Positions 26,473 to 36,225 of a stretch of DNA of 64,000 bases are shown here, one piece after another (the first letter of the stretch is position 1; each line of letters begins with the position of its first letter). The notes below the pieces were generated by a model. The model made no database searches, had not been told where the DNA came from, and was given only the letters and a program-made list of their open reading frames with translations. The stretch comes from Alginatibacterium sediminis (GTDB taxonomy: Bacteria; Pseudomonadota; Gammaproteobacteria; Enterobacterales; Celerinatantimonadaceae). Made by a program: the position numbers and the translations under genes. The stretch is from contig NZ_RAQO01000007.1 of the NCBI RefSeq assembly GCF_003610775.1, positions 124,305-188,304 on the forward strand. Reading direction: 5' to 3'.

Positions 26473-27213
26473 TTGTCAAAGCTTGGTCGCATACACTCAA
26501 CAGAATCCTGTGGCACTGTCGATGGCCCAGGCATACGCTTTATCGCGTTCATGCAAGGCTGCCTAATGCGTTGCATGTATTGTCACAATCGTGATACCTG
26601 GGATGTTCATGGTGGTAAAGAGGTCAGCGTTGACGATCTCATGAAAGATCTCATTCCCTATCGCCATTTCATGAACGCCAGTGGCGGTGGAGTAACCGCC
26701 AGCGGTGGTGAAGCGATACTTCAAGCAGAATTCGTACGTGATTTCTTCCGCGCCTGTAAAGCTGAGGGCATCCACACCTGTCTGGATACCAACGGCTATG
26801 TGCGCAAGCATACTGAAGTGATTGACCAACTGCTTGAAGTGAGCGATTTGGTCATGCTTGATATCAAACAGATGAAAGATGATGTACATCAGATTTTGGT
26901 TGGCGTAAGTAATAAACGTACTCTTGATTTTGCACGTTATTTGGCGAAAGTTGGTCAAAAAACTTGGATACGCTATGTGGTTGTCCCTGGCTACACCGAC
27001 GATGACGAGTCAGCACATTTATTAGGTGAAATGCTTAAAGAGATGCCTAATGTTGAAAAAATAGAAATGCTGCCCTATCACGAACTTGGTGCTCATAAAT
27101 GGACGGCCATGGGCGAAGAGTATCAGCTTAAAGACGTACATCCACCAAGCAAAGAGACCATGGAACGAATCAAAGGTATCTTAAGTCAATACCACGACAA
27201 TGTGATCTACTAG
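26473..27213 (+). CDS. pflA: Pyruvate formate-lyase activating enzyme
   Basis: I place the start at a TTG at 26473, seven bases after a clear AGGAG. It gives 246 residues, the same as E. coli PflA, beginning [20 protein letters not shown]. Longer frames start inside the pflB terminator. It is a radical SAM enzyme, with the cluster motif C30-x3-C34-x2-C37 in [11 protein letters not shown], and [14 protein letters not shown] for SAM binding. It installs the glycyl radical on PflB. The TTG start probably limits translation and suits a catalyst needed in small amounts. It is followed after 3 bases by rlmA. Confidence 0.95.
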   Translation: MSKLGRIHSTESCGTVDGPGIRFIAFMQGCLMRCMYCHNRDTWDVHGGKEVSVDDLMKDLIPYRHFMNASGGGVTASGGEAILQAEFVRDFFRACKAEGIHTCLDTNGYVRKHTEVIDQLLEVSDLVMLDIKQMKDDVHQILVGVSNKRTLDFARYLAKVGQKTWIRYVVVPGYTDDDESAHLLGEMLKEMPNVEKIEMLPYHELGAHKWTAMGEEYQLKDVHPPSKETMERIKGILSQYHDNVIY

Positions 27214-27216
27214 TTT

Positions 27217-28050
27217 ATGAGCAGTTCTATCTTGCGTTGCCCTCTTTGTGAGCAGCGCCTTAAGCAAAGTCCTGGCGGTATGAAATGTGATGCAGGGCAT
27301 CAATACGACCGCGCCAAAGAAGGCTACTTAAACCTACTCCCAGTCCAGTTTAAAAACACGCTTAACCCTGGCGATAATCAAGACATGATGTTGTCGCGCC
27401 AAACGTTTTTGCAAAGTGGTCAGTTCAATTTCCTTATTGATGCACTAGGCTCTTCAATTTCGGACTTGTTAGAAGGTCAAACTCAGCCTATTGAGTTACT
27501 TGATATCGGTTGTGGTGAAGGCTTTTATACCCAACAATTAAGTCAGCAATTGGCCGACAACATCAAGTTTAGCGGTATCGATATTTCGAAATCGGCAATC
27601 CGCTTAGCCTCAAAGCATGCAAAACGCCATTCACTTGCCATTGATTACTGGGTTGCAAGCAACAACCGCCTTCCTGTTTTAGATAACAGTGTCGATCTAG
27701 CCCTAAAAGTTTTTGCGCCGTGCGACGCAAGCGAAATGCAGCGTTGTTTAAAACCCAAGGCGAGCTTTTTGACGGTAACTCCAGGATCAAAACACTTGTG
27801 GCAACTCAAATCAAAAATCTATTCCGCTCCAATAGAACACGACGAAAAGCCTGAGCAGTTCGACGGTTTTACGCACATCAGTTGTGACAAAATAAGCAAA
27901 GAGTCTGAAATAGATTTTCCAACGATGAAGGCCTTGGCGATGATGACACCATTTGCATGGAAGATTTCACAAGACGAGTTAGATGCTTTATGCCAATCAA
28001 TAGATAGCATGCAGTATCAGTTCATAATTAACCGTTATCAGAATTGCTAA
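27217..28050 (+). CDS. rlmA: 23S rRNA (guanine745-N1)-methyltransferase
   Basis: This 277-residue protein has an N-terminal zinc ribbon (C8, C11, C24, H28 in RCPLCEQ and MKCDAGHQYD) followed by YDRAKEGYLNLLP, the RlmA hallmark. The SAM-binding motif is LLDIGCGEGFYTQQL near residue 93. RlmA methylates G745 in helix 35 of 23S rRNA. Three bases separate it from pflA and it has no ribosome binding site of its own, so it is translationally coupled to it. The C-terminal half carries VFAPCDASEMQRCLKP, also typical. Confidence 0.88.
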   Translation: MSSSILRCPLCEQRLKQSPGGMKCDAGHQYDRAKEGYLNLLPVQFKNTLNPGDNQDMMLSRQTFLQSGQFNFLIDALGSSISDLLEGQTQPIELLDIGCGEGFYTQQLSQQLADNIKFSGIDISKSAIRLASKHAKRHSLAIDYWVASNNRLPVLDNSVDLALKVFAPCDASEMQRCLKPKASFLTVTPGSKHLWQLKSKIYSAPIEHDEKPEQFDGFTHISCDKISKESEIDFPTMKALAMMTPFAWKISQDELDALCQSIDSMQYQFIINRYQNC

Positions 28051-28061
28051 TTGGCTTGGAC

Positions 28062-28508
28062 TTAGTTCTCTTGGTCTAAAACAAAACCTTTGTCAAAGCG
28101 CTCGAAGGCTTGACGAAGCACCGAGGCTAAATCGAAATAACGAGGTCGAGTGCTGACTTTAGGCACCGATTCACCAGCTGCACTTAGTTTTTGGTGCATA
28201 TCTCGATACCAATTAGCTAAGCTTGGCGGCAAATTTTCATTAGCGCGACTTCCTAACCAATACAATCCTTGGAGCGGCATAAAAAATAGCACTGTCGCCA
28301 TCATCATAGCTTGCGGAAGAAGTTCATCCTGATGGCCTATAAATGGCAAGGTAACAGTAGCTACAGCTATAGCTGGCATTGTTTTTATCGCAAGCGAAGT
28401 TGCAAAAATTACCCGTGACTCAGGAAACATAGACGATAGTACCGCTTCTTTTGGCCAAGCTTTCATGTAGCGCTGACCATCTTTTAAGATCGCTGCAAGT
28501 TTTGTCAT
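28062..28508 (-). CDS. yfbV: UPF0208 membrane protein YfbV (DUF412)
   Basis: This 148-residue inner-membrane protein has two central membrane segments (about 38-58 and 68-88). It opens KLAAILKDGQRYMKAWP and contains VIFATSLAIKTMPAIAV and LQGLYWLGSRA, which match E. coli YfbV closely. It is convergent with rlmA and divergent from ackA, the same neighbour as in E. coli and Shewanella. In E. coli it is linked to control of chromosome Ter macrodomain organisation. The biochemical function is unknown. Confidence 0.88.
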   Translation of the reverse strand: MTKLAAILKDGQRYMKAWPKEAVLSSMFPESRVIFATSLAIKTMPAIAVATVTLPFIGHQDELLPQAMMMATVLFFMPLQGLYWLGSRANENLPPSLANWYRDMHQKLSAAGESVPKVSTRPRYFDLASVLRQAFERFDKGFVLDQEN

Positions 28509-28840
28509 TTCGTCCCCATAAATTGACCTAAACCAATATTAGCTACTATTTCTTAATAAATTCGCTAAACGGCGGCTTTTGCCACTATACCGAAAAATGT
28601 GATTCAGGTATCATTTTGCTGCCTTTGACAACGTTTGCATAAGCAGCTTTATTTACAGTTTAGTTCGCTTCGTGATTTGCGCATAGCGTTATTTATACTA
28701 ACCCGTAACATTCGTTTCAAATTCGCTGAAGAAAATTTGACGTGATCTACTATACTTCGGGATGTAAACACAGTCGGCACCACAATCCATAGTGCTTGAT
28801 GATACAAGTACTTTTGAACCACGAATGACAGGTAACTTCA
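28509..28840. other. Divergent regulatory region between yfbV and ackA
   Basis: These 332 bases hold a TTGACA (28625-28630) with TTTATT 17 bases downstream, directed toward ackA, and a TATACT at 28751-28756. No clear FNR, ArcA or CRP site could be recognised. Confidence 0.35.
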
Positions 28841-30040
28841 ATGAGCAACAAATTGGTATTGGTTTTAAACTGCGGCAGCTCTTCCCTAAAATTTGCGATA
28901 TTAGACGCAATCTCTGGCGACGAAAAGCTCTCTGGTCTTGCTGAATGTTTTAATTTAGAAGACGCTCGCATTAAGTGGAAAGCCAATGGCGAAAAACATA
29001 GCGAAAAACTAGGTGGCTATGCTGCTCACCGTGAGGCTATTGAGTTTATCGTTCAAAAAATTCTAGTGAATCACCCTGAAGTTTTAGAGCAACTTATAGC
29101 TGTTGGTCATCGCGTCGTTCACGGTGGTGAAAAATTCACTAAATCAGTTGTGATTTCTCAAGATGTTATTAACGGCATCGAAGCGTGTTCGAACCTTGCA
29201 CCTTTGCATAACCCAGCAGCCTTAATCGGTATTCGCGCATCACAATCATGTTTCCCTGACTTACCAATGGTTGCAGTATTTGATACTGCATTCCACCAAA
29301 CCATGCCTGAGCAAAGCTATCTATATGCACTACCTTATAAGCTTTACCGCGAAAAAGGTATTCGTCGCTATGGTATGCATGGAACCAGTCACTTATATGT
29401 AGCCAATGAAGCTGCAAAAATGCTAGGCAAAGAGCCAGCGCAAACCAATGTCATAACAGCTCACCTAGGTAATGGCGCCTCGCTTTGCGCGGTAAAAGGT
29501 GGCGTTAGTGTTGATACTACGATGGGCCTTACTCCACTAGAAGGCCTAGTAATGGGTACTCGCAGTGGTGATATTGACCCGGCTATTATTTTCCATCTGG
29601 TTGACCGTGAAGGTTATACTTTGCAAGAAGTTAACAACATGCTGACCAACCAATCTGGTCTTATGGGCTTAACTGAAACAACCAGCGATTGCCGCTTTGT
29701 AGAAGATGGCTTCATTGCCGGAGACGAAGTTGCCACTCGAGCCATGAACGTTTTTTGTTACCGTTTAGCTAAAAGCATTGCGGCCTACGCTGCATCTATG
29801 GACGGTCAACTCGATGCACTAGTCTTTACCGGTGGTATCGGTGAAAACTCTGCGCCTGTGCGTGCAGAAACTGTACGTCGTTTGTCATTACTTGGATTCG
29901 AGATCGATAACGATGCGAATACAAAAACTTGTTTTGGTGCTGAAGGTGAAATCGGTAGCGCAACAAGTCGTAAAATTTTGGTCATTCCAACCAACGAAGA
30001 GCTTGTCATCGCAAGCGATGCAGCTGCTCTTCTCGCGTAA
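28841..30040 (+). CDS. ackA: Acetate kinase
   Basis: This 399-residue cytosolic kinase (E. coli AckA is 400) converts acetyl phosphate and ADP to acetate and ATP. It shows the signatures [15 protein letters not shown] at the N-terminus, [51 protein letters not shown], the second motif [22 protein letters not shown], and [11 protein letters not shown]. The gene is followed by pta after 61 bases that contain a 7-base stem-loop. Together they form the pathway for ATP formation from acetyl-CoA. Confidence 0.97.
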   Translation: MSNKLVLVLNCGSSSLKFAILDAISGDEKLSGLAECFNLEDARIKWKANGEKHSEKLGGYAAHREAIEFIVQKILVNHPEVLEQLIAVGHRVVHGGEKFTKSVVISQDVINGIEACSNLAPLHNPAALIGIRASQSCFPDLPMVAVFDTAFHQTMPEQSYLYALPYKLYREKGIRRYGMHGTSHLYVANEAAKMLGKEPAQTNVITAHLGNGASLCAVKGGVSVDTTMGLTPLEGLVMGTRSGDIDPAIIFHLVDREGYTLQEVNNMLTNQSGLMGLTETTSDCRFVEDGFIAGDEVATRAMNVFCYRLAKSIAAYAASMDGQLDALVFTGGIGENSAPVRAETVRRLSLLGFEIDNDANTKTCFGAEGEIGSATSRKILVIPTNEELVIASDAAALLA

Positions 30041-30047
30041 CCAACTT

Positions 30048-30067
30048 GAGCCGGCATAGTCCGGCTC
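30048..30067 (+). promoter_or_regulatory. Intergenic stem-loop between ackA and pta
   Basis: GAGCCGG-CATAGT-CCGGCTC is a perfect 7-base stem without a T-tract. It lies just after the ackA stop and may protect the upstream mRNA or limit read-through into pta. Confidence 0.45.
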
Positions 30068-30101
30068 TACTTTGCTCCCCTATTTAATAAAGAGGTAGTT
30101 T

Positions 30102-32240
30102 GTGGCTCGTACAATTATGTTAATCCCAGTAGGTGCTGGTGTCGGTGTAACTTCGGTTAGCCTAGGTATGGTTCGCGCAATGGAACGCAACGGTGTTAGT
30201 GTCAATTTCTTTAAACCAATTGCACAACCCAAAGGACGCAACGAAGGTCCTGAGCGTTCAACAGCAATTATTCGCAACGCAACGGATATTATTCCACCAG
30301 AACCCTTTAGCCAAAGCCATGCTGAATCTTTGATCGGTTCCAACCGCGAAGATGATTTGCTGGAGGCTATTGTAGAGCGCTTCAACAACGGTACAACTGG
30401 TAGCGAAATTGTTGTGGTTGAAGGCTTGGTTCCGACTAGTGAAAGTCCATATGCTAACTCACTAAACTACGGCATTGCTAAAGCTTTAGATGCGGATATG
30501 GTGTTTGTAACTAATCCTGCAAACGATACCTCGCAGCAGCTAAAAGAGCGTATGGAGATTGCCTGCAATAACTTTGGTGGTCTTAAGAACAAACGCATTA
30601 TTGGTTGTATTATTAATAAAGTTGGTGCGCCGATTGACGAAAGTGAAATCACTCGCCCTGACTTAACCGAAATGTTTGATAGCAAAAACGCGAACTACGC
30701 TAATCTTGAAGTGCTACAAATGTTCGGCAAAAGCCCGCTACGCATTTTGGGTTGTATCCCATGGAATGCCCCTCTAATTGCGCCTCGTGCTCGTGACCTT
30801 GCTACCCACTTAAATGCCACCATCATTAATGAAGGCGACATGAATACCCGTTTGGGCCGTGTCACCTTCTGTGCTCGTAGTATTCCAAACATGATTGAAC
30901 ACTTTGGAGCTGGTAGCCTTTTGGTAACTTCTGGCGATCGTTCCGACGTTATAGTTTCAGCCTGTTTGGCGGCAATGAACGGCGTTAAAGTTGGCGCCTT
31001 ATTACTAACAGGTGGTTATCAGCCTGAAGAAACAGTTTTAAAATTGTGCGAGCGCGCATTCGAAACTGGTTTGCCGGTGATGCTAATCAAGACTAATACT
31101 TGGCAAACATCACTCGCCATGCAGAGCTTCAATACCGAGATCCCTGCAGACGATACCTACCGTATTAACTTGGTACAAGATTACGTAGCTGGTCACATTG
31201 ATAAACATTGGATTGAGTCACTGACATCAACATCAGCGCGACCACGTCGTTTATCGCCTCCAGCATTCCGCTATAAGCTAACTGAAATGGCTCGCACCGC
31301 AAATCGCCGTATTGTACTTCCTGAGGGTGAAGAACCTCGCACCATTGCTGCAGCAGCGGTATGCGCCGAACGTGGTATTGCCCGTCCTGTTTTGTTAGGT
31401 GATCCTGAGCAAATTCACCGTATCGCAAAACAACAAGGTGTTGTACTTGGCGATAACGTCGAGATCTTAGATCCACTGCAAACTCGCGATAAATTCGTTG
31501 CACCAATGGTAGAATTACGTAAAAACAAAGGTCTAACTGAAGTCGTTGCGCGTGAGCAACTTGAAGACAATGTTGTACTTGGCACCATGATGCTCGCTTG
31601 CGACTCGGTTGATGGCTTGGTATCAGGTGCGATAAACACCACTGCCAATACTATTCGCCCTGCCTTACAACTGATTAAAACCGCACCCGGCTATAACCTA
31701 GTGAGTTCGATCTTCTTTATGTTATTGCCAGATCAAGTCTTAGTTTATGGTGACTGTGCAATTAACCCAGACCCAACAGCAGACCAGCTAGCGGATATTG
31801 CGATTCAGTCTGCTGACAGCGCTACAGCGTTTGGTATTGAGCCTCGTGTTGCGATGATCTCATATTCAACTGGTAGTTCAGGTAAGGGATCTGATGTAGA
31901 CAAAGTTCGTGAAGCCACCAAACTAGCTCAGGAGCGTCGTCCAGACCTCGTTATTGATGGACCATTGCAATACGATGCAGCCATCATGGAAAATGTTGCC
32001 AAGAGCAAAGCTCCAAATAGTCCGGTTGCTGGTAAAGCAACAGTGTTTGTATTCCCAGATCTCAACACTGGTAATACAACCTATAAAGCTGTTCAACGAA
32101 GTGCAGACCTTATAAGTATCGGTCCAATGCTACAAGGTATGAACAAACCAGTGAATGACTTAAGCCGAGGCGCTTTGGTTGATGACATTGTTTACACCAT
32201 TGCATTGACTGCTATTCAATCAGCACAACGTATTGAATAG
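30102..32240 (+). CDS. pta: Phosphate acetyltransferase
   Basis: This 712-residue enzyme (E. coli 714) starts with GTG after AAGAGGTAG. The layout is the long gammaproteobacterial form. Residues 1-210 are a P-loop-like AAA_26 domain ([19 protein letters not shown]), about 215-330 the DRTGG domain, and 385-705 the catalytic PTA_PTB domain ([19 protein letters not shown]; later [36 protein letters not shown]). It converts acetyl-CoA and phosphate to acetyl phosphate. It works with PflB upstream and AckA. Confidence 0.97.
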   Translation: MARTIMLIPVGAGVGVTSVSLGMVRAMERNGVSVNFFKPIAQPKGRNEGPERSTAIIRNATDIIPPEPFSQSHAESLIGSNREDDLLEAIVERFNNGTTGSEIVVVEGLVPTSESPYANSLNYGIAKALDADMVFVTNPANDTSQQLKERMEIACNNFGGLKNKRIIGCIINKVGAPIDESEITRPDLTEMFDSKNANYANLEVLQMFGKSPLRILGCIPWNAPLIAPRARDLATHLNATIINEGDMNTRLGRVTFCARSIPNMIEHFGAGSLLVTSGDRSDVIVSACLAAMNGVKVGALLLTGGYQPEETVLKLCERAFETGLPVMLIKTNTWQTSLAMQSFNTEIPADDTYRINLVQDYVAGHIDKHWIESLTSTSARPRRLSPPAFRYKLTEMARTANRRIVLPEGEEPRTIAAAAVCAERGIARPVLLGDPEQIHRIAKQQGVVLGDNVEILDPLQTRDKFVAPMVELRKNKGLTEVVAREQLEDNVVLGTMMLACDSVDGLVSGAINTTANTIRPALQLIKTAPGYNLVSSIFFMLLPDQVLVYGDCAINPDPTADQLADIAIQSADSATAFGIEPRVAMISYSTGSSGKGSDVDKVREATKLAQERRPDLVIDGPLQYDAAIMENVAKSKAPNSPVAGKATVFVFPDLNTGNTTYKAVQRSADLISIGPMLQGMNKPVNDLSRGALVDDIVYTIALTAIQSAQRIE

Positions 32241-32267
32241 AGCAAAAGCACCAGTCATTTGAATTAG

Positions 32268-32290
32268 GCCCCGAAGATCGGGGCTTTTTT
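32268..32290 (+). terminator. Terminator of ackA-pta
   Basis: A GC-rich stem (GCCCCGA with TCGGGGC or a slightly shorter version) is followed by a run of T. It lies 28 bases after the pta stop. Confidence 0.8.
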
Positions 32291-32332
32291 ATGCGTTTTT
32301 TATTTACCAATAAAAACAATGACTTAATACAG

Positions 32333-32341
32333 TTATCCACA
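32333..32341 (+). promoter_or_regulatory. DnaA box 1
   Basis: TTATCCACA is a perfect high-affinity DnaA box. It lies in the region between pta and the PII-like gene. Confidence 0.55.
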
Positions 32342-32438
32342 GTTAAAGTGCTTTTAACCCACAGGATTTGTGAGTTAAAACAGACTAATCTTAATATTGC
32401 GCACAATTCAAGTGTATTTTATAGAATTTAACCTAAAG

Positions 32439-32447
32439 TTATCCACA
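32439..32447 (+). promoter_or_regulatory. DnaA box 2
   Basis: A second perfect TTATCCACA lies in the same orientation, 106 bases from the first, in the same 261-base gap. Confidence 0.55.
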
Positions 32448-32501
32448 ATAGTATCCTAGTGGGGCAAACTATCCGATTAAAAACATGCGTGAACTCACAA
32501 A

Positions 32502-32846
32502 CTAACGTTCACGTTGGTCTGTAATCGCTTGGATCTGATGTGCAACGCCGACGGCTTGCTCAACATCTATAAGCACCGCAATTCCCTGACCTTGCTCTTG
32601 ATCAAATCCTGCAGTCGTTTGAATAGCCGACAATATGTTTTGCGCTCGATGGCTTTCAACGACAAATAACAGCACGTCGCACTGACTTTCCAAAGACAAG
32701 CCAAAAAATGTTTTGTGTTTACGCACTCCCTCACCACGCGCATGGTCGATAACTGTAGCACCTGTGGCTCCAGCGGCTCTTGCTGCATCTAATACCAAAG
32801 CCGTTTTCTTGTCATCAATAAAGGCCACTATTAGTTTAAACTCCAT
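32502..32846 (-). CDS. PII-like signalling protein
   Basis: The protein has 114 residues in a ferredoxin-like PII fold. It opens FKLIVAFIDDKKTALVLDAARAAGATGATVI, as in GlnB-type proteins. It has a shortened T-loop region (ARGEGVRKHKTFFGLSLES) without the GlnB uridylylation tyrosine, and a B-loop-like tail DQEQGQGIAVLIDVEQAVGV. Such proteins bind nucleotides and usually control a membrane partner. Its start overlaps the preceding DUF1538 gene by 11 bases, so the two are translationally coupled and the PII-like protein probably regulates the DUF1538 proteins. Ligand unknown. Confidence 0.82.
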   Translation of the reverse strand: MEFKLIVAFIDDKKTALVLDAARAAGATGATVIDHARGEGVRKHKTFFGLSLESQCDVLLFVVESHRAQNILSAIQTTAGFDQEQGQGIAVLIDVEQAVGVAHQIQAITDQRER

Positions 32847-33615
32847 CTTTTTTCCCCTTATCTATCCATGCACTTACCTGTGCATAAGCAAGTACCGTCA
32901 TCATTGGAAAAACACTTGCGAAGGCTATCAAGCCAAAACCATCAATCATTATATTTCTACCAGGAACATTTTGTGCCAGCCCAAGCCCTAGAGCGGCCAC
33001 TAGCGGAACCGTTACTGTAGAAGTCGTAACACCACCGGTGTCATACGCAAGAGGGATCATCGATTTTGGAGCAAACATGGTTTGCACCAACACAATCACG
33101 TAAATAGTGATGATGTAGTATGGCAAAGGATCACCGACTACGATTCGATAACTGCCCAGAGCTAGGCCGAGTGCAACTCCCACAGCAACTGCAACCCGTA
33201 ATCCTCCAACCCGAATCGCCCCACCACTCGCAGCATTAGCTTTAATAGCAATGGCCAACAAAGCTGGCTCCGCTAAGGTGGTGCTAAAACCGATAGCAGC
33301 GCTAAAAATATAAACCCAGAAATATTCTTGCCAATGGCCGGTAGCAAGTTGCTCGCCTAGCTGAGATTGAATGAATTGCGCTGAGGTTAATTGTCGCGCC
33401 ATGGTTTCACCTAAAGGAAATAAGGCTAACTCAAGACCCAGTAGAAACAAACTAATGCCTAGCAGCACGCATACCAGGCCCACAACTAGACGCAAAGGGT
33501 TTTGTACACGCTTGCGTAGCAATACCCCCTGAAAGAAGCCAATCACAAGCACAATGGGCAACACATCTCGGAAAGTTGCAACTAGACCTTCAAGCAGTGA
33601 AGTTAGTATTGCCAT
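32836..33615 (-). CDS. DUF1538 family membrane protein (second copy)
   Basis: This 259-residue inner-membrane protein has about six or seven membrane segments. Family features include LLGLELALFPLGETMA, FSTTLAEPALLAIA and DTGGVTTSTVTVPLVAALGLGLAQ, followed by IDGFGLIAFASVFPMMTV. It is a paralogue of the gene upstream and starts on the last base of that stop (TAATG). The matching features suggest the two act as a heterodimer with inverted or parallel halves. The conserved GGVTTST motif may line a transport path. Function unknown. Confidence 0.8.
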   Translation of the reverse strand: MAILTSLLEGLVATFRDVLPIVLVIGFFQGVLLRKRVQNPLRLVVGLVCVLLGISLFLLGLELALFPLGETMARQLTSAQFIQSQLGEQLATGHWQEYFWVYIFSAAIGFSTTLAEPALLAIAIKANAASGGAIRVGGLRVAVAVGVALGLALGSYRIVVGDPLPYYIITIYVIVLVQTMFAPKSMIPLAYDTGGVTTSTVTVPLVAALGLGLAQNVPGRNIMIDGFGLIAFASVFPMMTVLAYAQVSAWIDKGKKDGV

Positions 33616-34349
33616 TAGTTAATCATCCCGAATGCGAGTACAAATATCATTGGCGATAAAGATGCAAGAGCGATCAAACCAAAACCATCGACTAAAGGAC
33701 TTCGGCCATGGATAGAAGCAGCTAAGCCTACCCCCAACGCCGTGACCAGTGGAACGGTAATGGTTGAGGTAGTGACACCGCCAGCGTCATAAGCAATCCC
33801 AATATGCTCAGGTGCCGAAAAGTAACTCAAAATGACCACCACCAAATAGCCGCTAAGGATAATCCAATGCAGTGGCCAGCCACGCAAAATGCGAATAACC
33901 CCGATAACTAATGCGCAACCAACAGAAACCGCAACCACCAATCGCAATTGAAGTGCATAGTTAGTTTTAGCAACAACGTTCGAATCAATGAAATTTTCGA
34001 TGGCGGCAATTTCAGCTGCTTGACGGCTAATGGCGATCAGGGAAGGCTCGGCAACCGTGGTCGCAAAACCAAGGCAGAACGCAAAAGACAACAACCAGCT
34101 TAAGCGTCCTCGCCGTGCAAAGTCATAGGCCAATTTCTCGCCCAAAGGGAATAGTGCCATATCCAAGCCAACAATAAATAAGCTCAAACCTAAGACGACG
34201 AGAAACATACCCAGTGCAATTGTAGATGAATCAGGAAGCGGTTGGCGCAAAACCAGAGTTTGGAAAAACAATACGACCACAGCAATAGGCAAAAGATCGC
34301 GTAGACTTTTGAGTACCGAGTGCAAAAACACAATTAAAGCATTTACCAT
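33615..34349 (-). CDS. DUF1538 family membrane protein (first copy)
   Basis: The protein has 244 residues and about six membrane segments. It shares with the next gene FIVGLDMALFPLGEKLA, GFATTVAEPSLIAISRQA, and DAGGVTTSTITVPLVTALGVGLAA with DGFGLIALASLSPM. I use the ATG at 34349 with AGGAG upstream; one extra TTG codon precedes it. It is the first gene of a three-gene operon (DUF1538, DUF1538, PII-like). A PII partner points to a regulated transporter, possibly of ammonium, bicarbonate or another ion; the substrate is unknown. Confidence 0.8.
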   Translation of the reverse strand: MVNALIVFLHSVLKSLRDLLPIAVVVLFFQTLVLRQPLPDSSTIALGMFLVVLGLSLFIVGLDMALFPLGEKLAYDFARRGRLSWLLSFAFCLGFATTVAEPSLIAISRQAAEIAAIENFIDSNVVAKTNYALQLRLVVAVSVGCALVIGVIRILRGWPLHWIILSGYLVVVILSYFSAPEHIGIAYDAGGVTTSTITVPLVTALGVGLAASIHGRSPLVDGFGLIALASLSPMIFVLAFGMIN

Positions 34350-34702
34350 CAATCACTCCTGTTGTTCACGAGCTATAGTCGACAACGAGTAAATCTAGTA
34401 ATTCTTTGTTACCTTTAGACTAGTCGATTACGTCTAGAAGCGTCCCAGAATCAGCTCACAGTTTTTACAAACACCTACAAAATCTTCTGGAAACAGACAA
34501 GCCCACAGTTCGAATGCTCAAGAAATCTGCAAATTTCGCCGAGTAAGCATTATTAGTTCAAATAATGGGACTTTTCCTCGGTTTTTATGACGTATAAAGC
34601 AAACTAGTCAGTGAAATACTCTGTTAAAAATGCTAGTTTTCCCGGCTGTAAATTGATAAGCACGGAAAGTGCACGTCTAACTCACAACAACTTGGAGTAA
34701 AT
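34350..34702. other. Divergent region between the DUF1538 operon and the NSS transporter
   Basis: These 353 bases must hold two promoters. I see no clear operator, RNA gene or open frame with a ribosome binding site. Confidence 0.35.
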
Positions 34703-36136
34703 GTGAACAGCACCAACACAACACCCACCAAAAAACGCGACCATTGGGGGTCGAAACTCGGTTTTATTATGGCGGCAGCTGGCTCAGCTGTTGGCCTTGG
34801 TAACATTTGGAAATTTCCATACACGGCAGGCCAAAGCGGCGGCGGTGCATTTGTTGCAATCTACCTGTTCTTTGTAATTTTTATCGGCTTTAGCGTTATG
34901 CTTACCGAGTTTACCATCGGTCGTCGGACTGAACGCTCAGCGGTGGGTGCGTTTAAATCAACGGATCGTCGTTGGAGCTTTGTTGGGGTATTAGGTGTTG
35001 TTACCGGTTTATTGATTATGGGTTTTTACCCTGTTGTCGGTGGTTGGTCGCTAGCATATGTATTTAAAATCGGTGGTGGCTTACTCAGCGAGCCAGCTGC
35101 TATCTCCGATTCTTTTGGCAGCTTTATTACCAATCCTATCCAACCCCTAATGTGGATGGGTGCTTATCTACTGCTTAATATCGTGATTGTAATGCGCGGT
35201 ATTTCAGGCGGTATTGAAAAAGCAGGTAAAATCCTCATGCCTATCTTGTTTATCATGTTAATTGTGGTTTCGATTAAGGGCTTAAGCCTACCGGGCGCAT
35301 CTGCCGGTCTAGAGTTCTTGTTCAAGCCTGATTTCTCTGAAGTTGACAGCGGCGTAATCTTAGCTGCACTAGGGCAAGCATTTTTCTCTCTAAGCCTAGG
35401 TATGGGTTGTATGATTACCTATGGAAGCTATCTTAAGAAGAAAGAAAACTTAGTCCAAACAACCGGTATGGTTGTGGCTATGGATACCGGCGTTGCGATC
35501 CTTGCTGGTGTTGCAATGTTCCCAGCAATGTTTGCATTTGGTATTGAACCTGCAGCAGGTCCTGGTTTAGTGTTTGTGGTTGTTCCGCAATTGTTCGCCG
35601 AAATGGGCGGTGCTGGAACGATGTTCGCACTACTGTTCTTTGTTGGATTGTCAGTCGCAGCACTTACTTCATCAATCTCTCTACTCGAAGTAGTCGTGTC
35701 CTACTTGATTGATGAGAAGAAAATGAGCCGCATTGGCGCGGTATTGTCAGCAAGTGTGGTAATGGCCTTCTTGTGTATCTTTGCTTCGCTTTCACTTGGC
35801 GGCGTGGGACCAACAATATTTGATACCGGCGCATTTGATGTATTTGATTTGCTCACCGATAAAGTATTCTTGGCTGTTGGCGGTATGTTGATTTGTATCT
35901 TTGCTGGTTGGAGACTCAACAAGCAAGACCTAAAAGATGAAATCACCAACCAGGGTGACAAACCATTCGCGTTGTTTGAACTTTGGTACGCATTAGTAAA
36001 ATATGTAATTCCAGTTGCTATTGCAATTGTTGCGATTGCAGGGATCTATGGCGGCTTCACCGATGGCAAAGGCCCTATCATGCTGATAGCAATAGCCATT
36101 ATTGCCGGCCTAGGTTTTGCTTCTAAGAAACTGTAA
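34703..36136 (+). CDS. Sodium-dependent transporter, NSS (SNF) family
   Basis: This 477-residue inner-membrane symporter has about 12 membrane segments. It starts with GTG (GGAG upstream) and opens RDHWGSKLGFIMAAAGSAVGLGNIWKFPY, the family signature in the first helix, where GSAVGLGN holds sodium and substrate contacts. GGGAFVAIYL and FFSLSLGMGCMITYGSYLKK (helix 6) follow. It probably imports an amino acid or similar solute with Na+. It is divergent from the DUF1538 operon and followed by a strong hairpin terminator. Substrate unknown. Confidence 0.9.
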   Translation: MNSTNTTPTKKRDHWGSKLGFIMAAAGSAVGLGNIWKFPYTAGQSGGGAFVAIYLFFVIFIGFSVMLTEFTIGRRTERSAVGAFKSTDRRWSFVGVLGVVTGLLIMGFYPVVGGWSLAYVFKIGGGLLSEPAAISDSFGSFITNPIQPLMWMGAYLLLNIVIVMRGISGGIEKAGKILMPILFIMLIVVSIKGLSLPGASAGLEFLFKPDFSEVDSGVILAALGQAFFSLSLGMGCMITYGSYLKKKENLVQTTGMVVAMDTGVAILAGVAMFPAMFAFGIEPAAGPGLVFVVVPQLFAEMGGAGTMFALLFFVGLSVAALTSSISLLEVVVSYLIDEKKMSRIGAVLSASVVMAFLCIFASLSLGGVGPTIFDTGAFDVFDLLTDKVFLAVGGMLICIFAGWRLNKQDLKDEITNQGDKPFALFELWYALVKYVIPVAIAIVAIAGIYGGFTDGKGPIMLIAIAIIAGLGFASKKL

Positions 36137-36180
36137 CCCCAGTGACAATCGCGATTAAGTCTTAAGACTTTCAACATAAA

Positions 36181-36205
36181 GGGCGCTCATATGAGCGCCC
36201 TTTTT
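36181..36205 (+). terminator. Terminator of the NSS transporter gene
   Basis: A perfect 10-base self-complementary stem (GGGCGCTCAT with ATGAGCGCCC) is followed by five T. It may also serve the convergent AI-2E gene. Confidence 0.8.
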
Positions 36206-36225
36206 CGTTTAGATGAAAAGCTGTA

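Noticed and set aside
32241-32501. Replication origin, from two DnaA boxes
   Set aside because: Only two boxes, no AT-rich unwinding region with more boxes and no dnaA, gidA or mnmG nearby.
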